Below, piece by piece: positions 18,844-29,297 of a stretch of 64,000 nucleotides of DNA. Location: NCBI GenBank assembly GCA_031268195.1, contig JAIRXQ010000012.1:1-64000 (forward strand), written 5' to 3'. The notes below the pieces were generated by a model that was not told the origin of the DNA, made no database searches, and saw only the letters and a list, made by a program, of their open reading frames with translations. Source of the DNA: Azoarcus sp. GTDB lineage: Bacteria > Pseudomonadota > Gammaproteobacteria > Burkholderiales > Rhodocyclaceae. Both the position numbers and the translations under genes were made by a program. The stretch's first letter is position 1; each line of letters begins with the position of its first letter.

Positions 18844-20997
18844 TTATTTGATTTTCATGCCGGGTGCCGCACCGGAATCGGGTGTGAGCAGATGGATGCC
18901 GGGCGTCGTGCCTTCGGGGTCGGAGGCGGCGAGCACCATGCCTTCGGAGAGCCCGAACTTCATCTTGCGCGGCGCCAGGTTCGCCACCATCACCGTCAGC
19001 CGCCCGATGAGCGCTTCCGGCGCATAGGCGGATTTGATGCCCGCGAACACCTGACGCGGTTTGTCTTCGCCGATGTCGAGCGACAGACGTAGCAACTTGT
19101 CCGCGCCGTCGACGAAATCGGCTGCGACGATCTTGGCGACGCGTAGATCGACTTTGGCGAAATCTTCAATGGAAAGGGTGGGCATGGCCTGCCCCCCGGG
19201 CTTGTTCCGTAAGCCGTCCTCTCCGGAGGCGGCGGCGCGCGAGGCGTGGCGGAGCGCCTCTTTCGAGGGGGTCGCCAGCGGCGGCGGCGCCTGCAACGTC
19301 TCCCGGTTTGCCTCGATCAGCGCCTCGGTCTGCGCCGGCTCGATCCGCGTCGCCAGATGCTTGTATGGCGCGATGCAATGTCCGGCGGGCAACGGCTGCC
19401 AGTCGCCCTGCCAGTCGAGCGGCGCGATGGCGAGGAAGGTTTCGATCTTCGCCACCATCGCCGGGAGCACCGGCTTCAGGTAGCGCGCGAGGTCGCGGAA
19501 CAGGGTGATCGCGGTGCTGCACGCGACGTGCAGTTCAGCCTCTTTGCCGTCCTGCCGGGCTAGTTCCCACGGCCTGCGCGTGGCGATGTATTCGTTGGCG
19601 ACATCGGCCAGACGCATGATTTCGCGCAAGGCCCGCGCATCGTCGCGCGCCTCGAACGCGGCGGCGATCTCGCCTGTCGTCCAGGCTTGTGCGAAAGGCC
19701 GCGCCGCATCAGCGTCGATGTCGCCCAGCTTGCCCGCGAAGCGTTTGGTGACGAACCCGGCGCAGCGGCTGGCGATGTTGACGAACTTGCCGACGAGATC
19801 GGCATTCACCTTGGCGATCATGTCATTGAGATTCAAATCGAGGTCTTCCACCGTGCCGTTGGATTTGCTGGCGAAGTAGTAGCGCAGCGCCTCCGGGTCG
19901 AGCGTGCCGTCGAGCCAGGAGCGCGCGGTGATGAAGGTGCCGCGGCTCTTGCTCATCTTCGCGCCATCTACGGTGAGGTAGCCGTTGACGCACAACTGGC
20001 TCGGCGTGCGATAACGGGCGAACTTCAGCATCGCGGGCCAGAACAGGGCGTGGAAATAGAGGATGTCCTTGCCGATGAAGTGCGCCATCTCGGTGCCGAC
20101 GGCGTGGGCGCGGGCCTCGTCGGTGTAATCTTCCAGGGCGATGTCCTTGCCTTGCGCGTAATGCTTGAAGCTCGCCAGATAGCCGATGGGGGCATCGAGC
20201 CAGACGTAGAAATATTTGCCCGGCGCGCCGGGAATCTCGAAGCCGAAATAGGGCGCATCGCGCGAGATGTCCCAGTCGGAGAGCTTGTTTTCGCCCTCCG
20301 CGCCGAGCCATTCCTGCATCTTGTTGGCCGCCTCCGGCGGCAGGTGGCGCACACTCACCCCGTCGCGCGTCTCCGTGCCGCGCGTCCATTCGCGCAGGAA
20401 AGCGACGGCGCGCTTGTCCGACAGGCGGAAAAAATAATGTTCGGAAGCGCGCAGCACCGGCGTTGCGCCGGAGACGGCGGAGCGCGGGTTCTTCAGCTCG
20501 GCGGGGGCGTAGGCAGCGCCGCACGCCTCGCAGTTGTCGCCGTATTGATCCGCCGCGCCGCAACGCGGGCAGTCGCCCTTGATGAAGCGGTCGGGCAGGA
20601 ATATCTCTTTGACCGGATCGTAGAACTGTTCGATGGCGCGGGTTTCGATCATCCCCGCCGCTTGGAGGCGGGCGTAGAAATCCTCGCAGTAAGCGCGTGT
20701 CTCCGGGCTGTGCGTGGAGTAGTAGTTGTCGAAGGCGATGCCGAAAGCGGTGAAGTCGCGCAAATGCTCGTCATGGACGCGGGCGATCAACGCCTCGGGG
20801 CTGACGCCTTCCTTCTCGGCGCGGAGCATCACCGGCGTGCCGTGCGTGTCGTCGGCGCACACGTAATGCACGATGTTGCCCCGCATGCGCTGGAAGCGTA
20901 CCCAGATGTCGGCCTGAATGTAGCCCACCAGATGGCCGAGATGGATATCGCCGTTGGCGTACGGCAGGGCGCTGGTGACGAGAATCTTGCGGGGCAT
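18844..20997 (-). CDS. metG: Methionyl-tRNA synthetase
   Basis: Charges tRNA-Met and initiator tRNA. The 717 residues comprise a class I catalytic core with HLGH at 19-22, a zinc knuckle CPRC...CEAC at about 142-159, KMSKS at about 345, an anticodon helical domain, and a C-terminal tRNA-binding domain (KVDLRVAKI onward) used for dimerisation. Between the last two, at about residues 572-604, there is a linker with [18 protein letters not shown] that looks foreign to the family. The gene is divergent from the MBL hydrolase. Confidence 0.97.
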   Translation of the reverse strand: MPRKILVTSALPYANGDIHLGHLVGYIQADIWVRFQRMRGNIVHYVCADDTHGTPVMLRAEKEGVSPEALIARVHDEHLRDFTAFGIAFDNYYSTHSPETRAYCEDFYARLQAAGMIETRAIEQFYDPVKEIFLPDRFIKGDCPRCGAADQYGDNCEACGAAYAPAELKNPRSAVSGATPVLRASEHYFFRLSDKRAVAFLREWTRGTETRDGVSVRHLPPEAANKMQEWLGAEGENKLSDWDISRDAPYFGFEIPGAPGKYFYVWLDAPIGYLASFKHYAQGKDIALEDYTDEARAHAVGTEMAHFIGKDILYFHALFWPAMLKFARYRTPSQLCVNGYLTVDGAKMSKSRGTFITARSWLDGTLDPEALRYYFASKSNGTVEDLDLNLNDMIAKVNADLVGKFVNIASRCAGFVTKRFAGKLGDIDADAARPFAQAWTTGEIAAAFEARDDARALREIMRLADVANEYIATRRPWELARQDGKEAELHVACSTAITLFRDLARYLKPVLPAMVAKIETFLAIAPLDWQGDWQPLPAGHCIAPYKHLATRIEPAQTEALIEANRETLQAPPPLATPSKEALRHASRAAASGEDGLRNKPGGQAMPTLSIEDFAKVDLRVAKIVAADFVDGADKLLRLSLDIGEDKPRQVFAGIKSAYAPEALIGRLTVMVANLAPRKMKFGLSEGMVLAASDPEGTTPGIHLLTPDSGAAPGMKIK

Positions 20998-21131
20998 GGC
21001 GAAAAGTTTCGTTCTGGAGGGCGAAGTGCGGAGGGCGAAATGCGAATTCTAGCAAACTCGCCGCATGCGCCTGTGAGAAGTGGGAGTATCGTTGCTGGTT
21101 TCCAAAAACCGGGCCTCCGCTCGCAACGCTC

Positions 21132-22079
21132 ATGCTTGCCGAACTGATCCGCTACCCCGACGCCGTCTATGCATTCGACGCCCGATACATGCGGCCGGGG
21201 CTGGCGGCGGTGCATCTGATCGTCGAGCACGGTCGCGTCGCCGTGGTCGATACCGCCCATAACGCCTCGTTGCCGCACTTTCTCGGCGCGCTGGACTCTC
21301 TGGGTCTGGGGCTGGAAGCGGTCGATTATGTTTTTCTCACCCACGTCCATCTCGATCACGCGGGCGGCGCAGGCGCGTACATGGAAAAACTGCCGCATGC
21401 GAAACTCGTCGTCCATCCACGCGGCGCGCGCCACATGATCGACCCGACGCAGCTGTTCGCCGGCGCGAGCGCCGTCTATGGCGCGGAGAACACCCGCCAG
21501 ATCTACGGCGCGCCGGTGCCGGTGCCCGCCGCACGGGTCATCGAAGCGGCGGACGGACAAATCTTTACACTCGCGGGCCGCCCCCTGCACTGTCTGCACA
21601 CGCCTGGCCATGCCAGGCATCACCAGTGCATCTGGGACGAACGCGCCCGCGTCTGCTTCACCGGCGATGCTTTCGGCGCGGCCTACCGTGAGATGACCAT
21701 CGACGGGCAGCCCTTCCTCTTTCCGGCCACGACCCCGATCCAGTTCGACCCGGAGGCGATGAAAACCTCGGTGCGGCTGCTGCTCGCGCTGCGGCCGCAG
21801 GCGATGTACCTCACCCATTTCAGCCGCATCGACGACATCGACCGGCAAGGCGCGCTCCTCCTGCGGCGCATCGACGATTTCGTTGCATTGGCCGAAGCCG
21901 CGCCGGGCGAAGGCGTGGCGCGCAAACAGGCGATACAGGCCGCTTTGCAGAATTACTTCATGGCCGAATCTCCGGCGGCGGAAAAAGTCGACGCGGCCTG
22001 GCTCGGGCCAGTGCTGGAGGTCGATCTCGACCTGAACGCGCAGGGTCTGGCGTGGTGGCTGGCGCATCGGGAGGCATAG
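21132..22079 (+). CDS. Metallo-beta-lactamase fold hydrolase
   Basis: A 315-residue MBL-fold enzyme with the zinc signature HVHLDH (His71, His73, Asp75, His76). Later metal ligands are likely in TPGHARHH (about 159-166), FTGDAFG and the final YLTHFSR. The C-terminal 80 residues form a helical extension. This arrangement suits a thioesterase or glyoxalase II-like hydrolase; the substrate is unknown. It stands alone between divergent metG and a convergent OmpA-like gene. Confidence 0.82.
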   Translation: MLAELIRYPDAVYAFDARYMRPGLAAVHLIVEHGRVAVVDTAHNASLPHFLGALDSLGLGLEAVDYVFLTHVHLDHAGGAGAYMEKLPHAKLVVHPRGARHMIDPTQLFAGASAVYGAENTRQIYGAPVPVPAARVIEAADGQIFTLAGRPLHCLHTPGHARHHQCIWDERARVCFTGDAFGAAYREMTIDGQPFLFPATTPIQFDPEAMKTSVRLLLALRPQAMYLTHFSRIDDIDRQGALLLRRIDDFVALAEAAPGEGVARKQAIQAALQNYFMAESPAAEKVDAAWLGPVLEVDLDLNAQGLAWWLAHREA

Positions 22080-22127
22080 CTCCCCTCCCAGCGGAAGGCA
22101 TCGCGCGCGCCCACCGCGGCGGCGGCC

Positions 22128-22715
22128 TCACGACTTCAGAAAAATCTCCACCCGCTGATTGCGGGCGCGGCCGTCCGGCTTGGTGTTATCGGCGATGGGT
22201 TCGTTCTCGCCCTTGCCGTCGGCGACCATGCGGCCGAGATCGACGCCTTGTGTGCGCAGGTAATCGACCACGGCTTCGGCGCGTTCGATGGACAGGCGCA
22301 GATTGTTCATCTCGCTGCCGACGCCATCGGTGTGGCCGATCACCTGAATGCTCGCGCCCGGATAACGTTGCAGCACCGGCGCGACGCGGGTGAGCAGCGT
22401 CGCCAGCGGCGCGCGCACATCGACCCGTCCCGGCGCGAATCCATCGCAGGCGGGCAGAGAGACGCGCAAGCCCGCGGGCAGGTGGGCGATGTGATTGTCG
22501 GGCACATCGAGCAGGGCGGTTTTCAATTCCTTTTGCAAAACCGGCCAATCCACCGCAGCAGACGGCGGATGTTGCATCGTGGCCGCAACCGTGGGCGCGG
22601 CGGATTCCTCTACCGCCACCGGGGTCGTTTGCGCGCATGCGGTGAGCATCAGCACGGCGGCGAGCGGCGCGAGCGCGCGGAGCGGGTGGCATTGGGCGTT
22701 GGGGGAGATCGTCAT
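22128..22715 (-). CDS. OmpA/MotB-domain lipoprotein
   Basis: A 195-residue envelope protein. A lipobox LTAC ends the signal sequence, so the mature N-terminal Cys should be lipidated. The C-terminal domain has the peptidoglycan-binding OmpA signature IQVIGHTDGVGSEMNN...LSIERAEAVVDYL and closes with RNQRVEIFL. It probably tethers the outer membrane to peptidoglycan. The ATG at 22715 gives a 26-residue signal; an ATG at 22742 is possible, and neither has a clear Shine-Dalgarno site. Confidence 0.82.
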   Translation of the reverse strand: MTISPNAQCHPLRALAPLAAVLMLTACAQTTPVAVEESAAPTVAATMQHPPSAAVDWPVLQKELKTALLDVPDNHIAHLPAGLRVSLPACDGFAPGRVDVRAPLATLLTRVAPVLQRYPGASIQVIGHTDGVGSEMNNLRLSIERAEAVVDYLRTQGVDLGRMVADGKGENEPIADNTKPDGRARNQRVEIFLKS

Positions 22716-22742
22716 GGTTTTGTCTGTCACTGCGGGATTCAT

Positions 22743-23111
22743 CACGGGTGAGCATGTTAACGATCATTTTGAACAAGGCAATAGGTAAAGCTGCCGCGCC
22801 ATCGTACTTTTGTCACAGTCCGGCATATAGTTGCGGCATGTCCGGTATGATTTCTGCCTCCGTCCGGGCCCGCCAGAACGAACGAAAAACGAACGTCTCC
22901 CTTGCACTCGATAATCGCGCGAGTGTCCATATAGCGAGTGTCCATGTAAACGGCAGGCGCATCGCGCGTACTGGCGGCAAGATGTGGATGCATCTGAAAC
23001 AGCCATGAGTGAAGGCAGACCCGTCGTCATCAACTTTTACTGAAAGGGTGATCGCTGAAAGGTTGCGCAGGCAAAAGCCTGCCCAAACGGGAGGCGTTCA
23101 TATCAACCGCC
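22743..23111. other. Divergent intergenic region before apbC
   Basis: About 370 bases between the OmpA-like lipoprotein and apbC. It holds a direct repeat GCGAGTGTCCAT (about 22918 and 22935), and a perfect GCAGGC-AAAA-GCCTGC hairpin at 23067-23082 just before the apbC Shine-Dalgarno-like GGGAGG (23089-23094). No recognisable gene is seen. Confidence 0.45.
23067..23082 (+). promoter_or_regulatory. Hairpin in the apbC leader
   Basis: Perfect 6-bp stem GCAGGC/GCCTGC with an AAAA loop, 29 bases before the apbC ATG and next to its ribosome binding site. It could shape translation of apbC. No U-tract follows, so it is not an intrinsic terminator. Confidence 0.4.
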
Positions 23112-24206
23112 ATGAGCACCCTGACCGAGCGCGCTGTGACCGAGGCGCTGCAAGCTGTGCCCGACCCCGACACCGGTAAGGATTTCGTCACCACCCGTTG
23201 CCTGCGCAATCTGACGGTCGACGGCGGCGCGGTGCGCTTCAAGGTTGAACCCGGCTACCCGGTGGCGAGTCGCGGTGAGGCCATCCGCGATCTGCTCGCC
23301 CGCGCCGTTTGTGCGCTGCCGGGCGTCGAGCATGTGGAAATCGACGTCGGTGCGAAAATCGTCGCGCATGCGGTCAAAAACGGCGTCAAGCTCCTGCCGG
23401 GCATCAAGAACATCATTGCCGTGGCCTCCGGCAAAGGCGGTGTCGGCAAAAGCACCACGGCGGCCAATCTCGCTCTGGCGCTCGTGGCAGAAGGCGCGCG
23501 CGTCGGCGTGCTGGACGCCGACATCTATGGCCCCTCGCAACCGCAAATGCTCGGCATCGCCGCGCAACACCCGAGTTCGCTCGACGGCAAGACGATGGAG
23601 CCCATCGAAGCGCATGGCTTGCAGGTGATGTCCATTGGGCTGCTCATCGACGAGGACACTCCGATGGTTTGGCGTGGCCCGCTCGCCACGCGCGCGCTCA
23701 CCCAATTGGTGACGGAAACGCACTGGGACGGGCTCGATTACCTCGTCATCGACCTGCCGCCCGGCACCGGCGACATTCAGCTCACCCTGGCGCAAAGTGT
23801 CCCGGTCACCGGCGCGATCATCGTGACCACGCCGCAGGACATCGCGCTCATCGACGCCAGAAAGGGCTTGAAGATGTTCGAGAAGGTAAACGTTCCCATC
23901 CTCGGCGTGGTCGAAAACATGAGCATCCACATCTGCTCGAACTGCGGCCATGAAGAACACATCTTCGGCGCGGACGGCGGCCAAAAAATCTGCGCCGACT
24001 ACGACGTTCCCTTCCTCGGTGCGCTGCCCCTCGATCTCAAAATCCGCGAAGAAGCCGACGCCGGCGCCCCCACGGTCGTCGCCGACCCATCGAGCCGCAT
24101 CGCCGGCATCTACCTTGAGATTGCCCGTAAAGTCGCCATCGCCATTGCCGGCACACCACGGGACATGAGCCACAAGTTCCCGAATATCGTGGTGAGGAAT
24201 GGGTAA
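23112..24206 (+). CDS. apbC: Mrp/ApbC iron-sulfur cluster carrier ATPase
   Basis: A 364-residue P-loop protein that carries [4Fe-4S] clusters to apo-proteins. An N-terminal MIP18/DUF59 domain (about 1-95) is followed by the Mrp/NBP35 ATPase: Walker A SGKGGVGKST, DADIYGPSQP, VIDLPPGTGD, and the cluster-bridging CXXC in CSNCGHEEHIFG. The order and length match the proteobacterial Mrp. Confidence 0.94.
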   Translation: MSTLTERAVTEALQAVPDPDTGKDFVTTRCLRNLTVDGGAVRFKVEPGYPVASRGEAIRDLLARAVCALPGVEHVEIDVGAKIVAHAVKNGVKLLPGIKNIIAVASGKGGVGKSTTAANLALALVAEGARVGVLDADIYGPSQPQMLGIAAQHPSSLDGKTMEPIEAHGLQVMSIGLLIDEDTPMVWRGPLATRALTQLVTETHWDGLDYLVIDLPPGTGDIQLTLAQSVPVTGAIIVTTPQDIALIDARKGLKMFEKVNVPILGVVENMSIHICSNCGHEEHIFGADGGQKICADYDVPFLGALPLDLKIREEADAGAPTVVADPSSRIAGIYLEIARKVAIAIAGTPRDMSHKFPNIVVRNG

Positions 24207-24247
24207 GGGGGGCACCCATCAAACGTATCGTGGCACGCGCGTGGAAA

Positions 24248-26425
24248 TCATTCCCATTGCGTAAAAGACAGGTTTTCGTCAAGCCAGCGCTCCAGCGCCG
24301 TGGGGGGCAGCGGCGGGGAGAACAGGAAGCCCTGGATGATCTGGTAGCCCTGCGCTTTGAGCAGATTGCGCTGCATGGGGTGTTCGACGCCTTCGGCCAC
24401 GACGGTGAGCTCCATGCTGTCACCGATGTGCATCACGGCATTGGTGAGGGCGCGGGTGGAGCGGTCGCATTCGAGGTCGCGCACGAAAGATTGATCGAGC
24501 TTCAGTTCATTCACGGGCATTTGACGCAGATAGCCGAGGCTGGAATAGCCGGTGCCGAAATCATCGATCGACAGGCGTACGCCGAGGGCGTGGATGTCTT
24601 GCAGGGTGCGCATCGTACTGGGGTTGGAATCCATCAGCACGCCTTCGGTGATCTCCACCAGCAGGTCGCTGGGGCGCAGGCCGTGCGAGCTCAGGACGGT
24701 TTCGAGGTATTGCGGCAGTTTCAGGTTATGGAAATCGGTGGGGGAGAGGTTGACCGAGATCGAGGGGATTTGCAGACCGCGCCGCCGCCACTCCGAGAGT
24801 TGGCGACAGGCTTCGTTCAGCACCCATTGGCTGAGCAAACTGATGAGGCCGCTTTCTTCGGCCAACGGAATGAAACGGGAGGGCGGCATCTTGCCGAAAT
24901 CGGCGTCCGTCCATCTGACGAGCGCCTCGACGCCGTGTAGCTGGTGGGTTTCGATGTTGACCTGCGGCTGGTAATGGATTTTGAGCTTGTTGCTGATCAA
25001 CGCATCGCGCAACGCGGTTTCGATGGTGAGGCGCTCCTTGGCCTGCTGGTTCAACTGGCCGCTGAAGAAGCCGAAACGGCCGCGCCCTTTTTGCTTGGCC
25101 TGATACATCGCCATGTCGGCTTGATGGATCAGGGTTTCCATATCGCACCCATTGTCCGGGAAAAGGCTAATGCCGATGCTGGCTGCCGGGGAGAGCGTGA
25201 CCTCACCGACGCGGCACGGGCTTGAGAGCTTCGACAGAATCCGCCCCGCGAGATCGGTGGCGCGCACGGCGTCACACTGCGTCAGCACAATGACGAACTC
25301 GTCGCCCGAATAGCGCCCGAGGATGTCGATCTCGCGGATCGCCTCGCGCAGCCGGGTGGCGACGATGCGCAATAAGGCATCGCCGGCGGGATGGCCGAGG
25401 GAGTCGTTGACCTGCTTGAAGCGGTCGACGTCGACGAACAGCACCGCGAGTTGTTGATTGTCGCGGGTCGCCAGCGCAATCGCTTGATTGGCTTGAACGT
25501 GCAACAGGCTGCGGTTGGGCAGGTCGGTGAGTTCATCGAAGAAGGCCAGGTGATGAATGCGCGCACGCGATTCCGCCCGCTCCATCGCCAGCGTACACAG
25601 CGGGACGGCGATTTCGGCAAGCTGCGCGTGCAGTCTGTTGGGGAGGCGACAGGTGCGGTAATAGAACGCGAGCACGCCGATGGTGCGAACGTCGCGTGCT
25701 TTCACCGGCACCGTCCAGCAGGACTTGTAGCCGAGCGCCAGCGTCTCGCGCTGCCCGAGCGTCCAGCCGGTTTCATGTTCGATGTCGCGGATGAGAACAG
25801 GCTCGCCGCGAAAAGCGGCGATGGCTTGTACCGTGGTCTTGGGGCCGACGCCGGTGCCATCGATCAGGCGCGGGAATTCGGGCGGGAAATCGGGCGCGGA
25901 CAGGGTGTGCAGACAGTCTTCCTTGTCGATGCGTACGATGGTGGCGGAAATTTCGGGGGCGATGCGCTGGATTTCGCGGCACAGCAGGTCCAGCACCCCG
26001 GTGAGCGATTCGGTTTCCGCCATCGCCTTGAGCACTTGATAGCGCAGGGATTTGTGCATCTTGGTGAGGGTGATGTTGCGCGCGGTCACCAGGCGCATGA
26101 GCTGGCCGGAAAGCTCGATGCGCGACACGGAAATTTCCGCCCACACCCGCGTTTTGTTGGGGCGCTCGATCGGCAACTCGACGTTGTGGCCCACCAACAG
26201 GTCGATTTCGGATTGTCCGGGCGCACGGGGATGTTGGCCGCCGCGCAGCGGCGGCAGCAGGCGAGAGATGCCGCCGCCGATCACCGCGTCGCGGCTGCGC
26301 CCCCACAATTGTTCGGCGGCCGTGTTGAACAGAGCGACATTATCGTCACCATCGACCACTACGATGGCATGGGTCGCCTGTTCGAGGATTTGAGCCGAGG
26401 GGTCCGCTGCTGCCTTGCTTTCCAT
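24248..26425 (-). CDS. PAS-GAF-GGDEF-EAL cyclic-di-GMP protein
   Basis: A 725-residue signalling protein: PAS domain (about 5-125), GAF-like domain (about 140-290), GGDEF domain (about 300-460) and EAL domain (about 470-725), with no transmembrane helices. The EAL half has the residues of an active phosphodiesterase: EAL in GVEALVRW, DDFGTGYSS, KLDQSF and EGVE. The GGDEF site reads YSGDEF, with Ser in the first position, so cyclase activity is uncertain. The architecture resembles E. coli DosP; whether the PAS binds haem cannot be told. Confidence 0.9.
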   Translation of the reverse strand: MESKAAADPSAQILEQATHAIVVVDGDDNVALFNTAAEQLWGRSRDAVIGGGISRLLPPLRGGQHPRAPGQSEIDLLVGHNVELPIERPNKTRVWAEISVSRIELSGQLMRLVTARNITLTKMHKSLRYQVLKAMAETESLTGVLDLLCREIQRIAPEISATIVRIDKEDCLHTLSAPDFPPEFPRLIDGTGVGPKTTVQAIAAFRGEPVLIRDIEHETGWTLGQRETLALGYKSCWTVPVKARDVRTIGVLAFYYRTCRLPNRLHAQLAEIAVPLCTLAMERAESRARIHHLAFFDELTDLPNRSLLHVQANQAIALATRDNQQLAVLFVDVDRFKQVNDSLGHPAGDALLRIVATRLREAIREIDILGRYSGDEFVIVLTQCDAVRATDLAGRILSKLSSPCRVGEVTLSPAASIGISLFPDNGCDMETLIHQADMAMYQAKQKGRGRFGFFSGQLNQQAKERLTIETALRDALISNKLKIHYQPQVNIETHQLHGVEALVRWTDADFGKMPPSRFIPLAEESGLISLLSQWVLNEACRQLSEWRRRGLQIPSISVNLSPTDFHNLKLPQYLETVLSSHGLRPSDLLVEITEGVLMDSNPSTMRTLQDIHALGVRLSIDDFGTGYSSLGYLRQMPVNELKLDQSFVRDLECDRSTRALTNAVMHIGDSMELTVVAEGVEHPMQRNLLKAQGYQIIQGFLFSPPLPPTALERWLDENLSFTQWE

Positions 26426-26642
26426 ACTGGGGCCCGGCGTCTGGAGGCAACGTCAGGTTCGAATGGTTTTCGTCATAAAAGTGCTTGTGACGCGTTGCAG
26501 CCAGTCTCCCCTTTCCCGCCCTGTCTTGTTGTGGCGAGGTGCTCGCTGGAGGCACATTTGTTCGTATGCGCCCCACGCTTACAGCGTGAGATGTGACAAG
26601 CTGCCGGAAGGATTTCGCGCAGATGCGCGCGTCGGCGGGGAA

Positions 26643-27323
26643 TCAGCGATAGGGCGTCGGATCGGGTACGTTGGCGGCTTCGAACCCGGCGCGGCGCAGG
26701 CGGCAGGCGTCGCAGTGACCACAGGCGCGGCCCGTGCCGTCGGCTTGATAACACGAGACGGTCAGGCCGTAATCGATGCCAAGGCGCGTGCCGAGGCGGA
26801 TGATTTCAGCTTTGGAAAGATCGATGAGTGGCGTGTGGATGGCCAGCGGACGGCCTTCGATGCCCGCTTTGGTGGCGAGGCGCGCCATGGCCTCGAACGC
26901 GGCGATGTACGCCGGGCGGCAATCGGGGTAGCCGGAGTAATCGACGGCGTTGACGCCGATGAAGATGTCGCTCGAACCAAGCACTTCGGCCCACGCCAGC
27001 GCCATCGACAGCATCACGGTGTTGCGTGCGGGGACGTAGGTGACGGGGATGTCGTCGCCTTCGCGGTCGATGGGCACGGCGATGCCGGGGTCGGTGAGCG
27101 CCGAGCCGCCGAATTGCCCAAGCCCGACTTGTGCGATGCGGTACTCACGCACCCCCAGTACGGCCGCCACGCGGCGCGCGGCGGCAAGTTCGGCGGCGTG
27201 CCGTTGTCCATAGGCGACGGACAGGGCATATGCCTCGAAGCCTTGATCACGCGCAATGGCGAGACAGGTGGAAGAATCGAGTCCGCCCGAAAGCAGGACG
27301 ACAGCGCGCGGTGAGCTTGGCAT
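26643..27323 (-). CDS. queC: 7-cyano-7-deazaguanine synthase
   Basis: Makes preQ0 from 7-carboxy-7-deazaguanine in queuosine synthesis. The ATG at 27323 puts the ATP-pyrophosphatase loop SGGLDSST at residues 12-19, as is usual; total 226 residues. The zinc site is C...CGHCDAC near the C-terminus. It lies 46 bases after queE on the same strand, so the two likely share a transcript. Confidence 0.95.
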   Translation of the reverse strand: MPSSPRAVVLLSGGLDSSTCLAIARDQGFEAYALSVAYGQRHAAELAAARRVAAVLGVREYRIAQVGLGQFGGSALTDPGIAVPIDREGDDIPVTYVPARNTVMLSMALAWAEVLGSSDIFIGVNAVDYSGYPDCRPAYIAAFEAMARLATKAGIEGRPLAIHTPLIDLSKAEIIRLGTRLGIDYGLTVSCYQADGTGRACGHCDACRLRRAGFEAANVPDPTPYR

Positions 27324-27369
27324 GGCAGCGGCAAATGAAAAGGGGGGCGCACGTTTTGAGCCAAAGCGA

Positions 27370-28026
27370 TCAGCGGCCTCTGGCGCCGTTCCACAGGATT
27401 TTGTGTAATTGAAGTTGAAAGCGCACCGGCAGGCGGTCGCGCACGATCCACGCCGCCAGTTGTGCGGGGTCGAGCAGCCCGGCCGCGGGCGAGAGCAACA
27501 CCGGGCAGCGTCCAATCAGGTTATGGGCGGCGATCTGCTCTCGTGCCCATTGATAATCGGCCTCGTCCGCGAGGACGATCTTCACTTCGTCGTGCGCGGT
27601 CAAGAGGGCGGCGTTTTCGTAGCGGTTGCGTGCGGCCTCGCCGGAGGCGGGCGCTTTCAGGTCGACGACGCGCGAGACTCTGGCATCGACGCCGCTGATG
27701 TCGAGCGCGCCGCTGGTTTCCAACGACACCGAGTAACCGGCATCGCACAGCGCGGTGAGCAGCGCGAGACAGGCGGGCTGCGCGAGTGGTTCGCCGCCGG
27801 TGACGCAGACATCGTGCAGCGCGTGCGCCGCGACGTCGTCGAGCACGGCGGGCAGATCAAGCGTTTCACCGCCGCGAAACGCATATTGGGTATCGCACCA
27901 CACGCAACGCAGCGGGCAGCCGGTCAGGCGGATGAAGACGGTGGGCCGCCCGATTCGTGTCGATTCACCTTGCAGCGAGGCAAAAATCTCGGAGACACGC
28001 AGCGTGGGCGTCGGCCCGGAGGACAT
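27370..28026 (-). CDS. queE: 7-carboxy-7-deazaguanine synthase
   Basis: A radical SAM enzyme that contracts 6-carboxytetrahydropterin to 7-carboxy-7-deazaguanine. The CX3CX2C cluster motif is Cys37, Cys41, Cys44 (CPLRCVWC), followed by the GGEP motif in VTGGEPLAQ. The opening [11 protein letters not shown] and the short length (218 residues) are typical of QueE. It is four bases after cpoB and upstream of queC, a common betaproteobacterial arrangement. Confidence 0.95.
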   Translation of the reverse strand: MSSGPTPTLRVSEIFASLQGESTRIGRPTVFIRLTGCPLRCVWCDTQYAFRGGETLDLPAVLDDVAAHALHDVCVTGGEPLAQPACLALLTALCDAGYSVSLETSGALDISGVDARVSRVVDLKAPASGEAARNRYENAALLTAHDEVKIVLADEADYQWAREQIAAHNLIGRCPVLLSPAAGLLDPAQLAAWIVRDRLPVRFQLQLHKILWNGARGR

Positions 28027-28030
28027 CGGT

Positions 28031-28750
28031 TTACCGTGCCGAGAGGTGCTGTTTGGCAGTCTTGGCGGCGGTAGACGAGGGGTAGCGATCGACCAGCGAA
28101 TTCAGGGTGGCGCGCGCTTTTCTCTGATCGCCGGTGGCGATTTGGCCGTTGGCAAGTCCAAGCATGGCATCGGGGGCGACGGAACTCTTGGGCCAGCGGG
28201 CAAGCACGGTGTTGAAACGCTTGCTCGCGCCCGCGACATCCTTGGTTTGCAGGGCAGCGGTGCCAGCCCAGAAATAAGCATCAGGCAGATTGGCGCTGTC
28301 GGGATTGTTGGCGATGAAGGTGTCGAACTCGCCCAAGGCATTGGCGGCGTGGCCATCCTTCAGGTAGCTGAGTCCGGTTTCGTAGCTGCCCTTGGGTTCG
28401 CTGGCAGTGGGCTGCGCGGCGGACGCCTGAGTTGAGGCGCCCGCTTCGAATTGGCGCAGCCGGTTGTCGAGATCGACGTAAAAATCGTGCTGCCGTGTTT
28501 TGAGCGACTCGACTTCGTTGAGCAACACCTCAAGCTGGCCGCGCAAGCGGGCGAGCTCGGCACGTAACTGCTCGTTTTGATTGGCCAGTTCGATTTGTCC
28601 GTTATTTACGGTTTCGAACCGGCCATTGATCTCCTGCTGCAGATTTTCGATCTGCTGGCGGGCTTGCGCGTCATCGAACAGGCCCGCCTGCGCGGGCCCG
28701 GCCAGAAATAAAGCGGCGCACGCCGCCAAGGGTAGGAAACGTTTCATCAT
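28031..28750 (-). CDS. cpoB: Cell division coordinator CpoB (YbgF)
   Basis: A 239-residue periplasmic protein that links Tol function to PBP1B-driven septal peptidoglycan synthesis. A signal peptide covers about residues 1-22 (ending AQA), a coiled-coil trimerisation segment about 30-95, and TPR repeats about 120-239 (SYLKDGHAANALGEF, YFWAGTAALQ, DAMLGLANGQ). Its start overlaps the pal stop. Last gene of the Tol-Pal cluster, followed by queE. Confidence 0.93.
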   Translation of the reverse strand: MMKRFLPLAACAALFLAGPAQAGLFDDAQARQQIENLQQEINGRFETVNNGQIELANQNEQLRAELARLRGQLEVLLNEVESLKTRQHDFYVDLDNRLRQFEAGASTQASAAQPTASEPKGSYETGLSYLKDGHAANALGEFDTFIANNPDSANLPDAYFWAGTAALQTKDVAGASKRFNTVLARWPKSSVAPDAMLGLANGQIATGDQRKARATLNSLVDRYPSSTAAKTAKQHLSAR

Positions 28751-29256
28751 CTACCTAAATAAACGAAATCACCACGGCGATTCTGAGCGTAGCACGATTC
28801 CGTGGAAGAGGTGCATCTCGGCGCTTCTTCGCCCAGACTGACCGCTTCGATTTGCACATCTTTCGCGCCTTGCAGACGCAGCGCCTGACGCACGGCTTCG
28901 GCGCGCTTTTGGCCCAGGGCAAGATTGTATTCGCGGCTGCCGCGTTCGTCGGCGCTGCCCTGGACGGTGACCTTGGTCGCCGGCCGGTCCGCCAGCAATT
29001 TGGCATGGGCCGTGATCAACGGACGCGCGTCGCCACGGATGGCGTAGCTGTCGTAGTCGAAGTACACGCTGTTCTTGAGCGGATCGACCGCCCAAGGGGG
29101 CAGTACTCCGGCATTTTGCCTGTTGCCGACATCTACGGTGCGCACGCTGTTTTGCGCGGTGTTGTCCTCTTGAACTGCGGCGGTGTCGGTGGCGGGATCG
29201 CTTTCGCAAGCGGCGAGCACGAACACCAACAAGGAAGGAAGAAGCAGTTTTTTCAT
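28747..29256 (-). CDS. pal: Peptidoglycan-associated lipoprotein Pal
   Basis: A 169-residue outer-membrane lipoprotein that binds peptidoglycan and TolB. The lipobox is LAAC with the lipidated Cys at 17. The OmpA-like domain has VYFDYDSYAI, VTVQGSADERGSREYNLALGQKRA, and ends with NRRGDFVY. Downstream of tolB and overlapping cpoB by four bases. Confidence 0.96.
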   Translation of the reverse strand: MKKLLLPSLLVFVLAACESDPATDTAAVQEDNTAQNSVRTVDVGNRQNAGVLPPWAVDPLKNSVYFDYDSYAIRGDARPLITAHAKLLADRPATKVTVQGSADERGSREYNLALGQKRAEAVRQALRLQGAKDVQIEAVSLGEEAPRCTSSTESCYAQNRRGDFVYLGR

Positions 29257-29297
29257 GGTAAATCTCCGGTGGTTGAGTGAAAAAGGGGTGAGAGTGG

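Noticed and set aside
26643-27515. 290-residue QueC with a long N-terminal extension
   Set aside because: The extension overlaps the end of queE and is Cys/Arg-rich shadow sequence; the ATG at 27323 places the P-loop normally.
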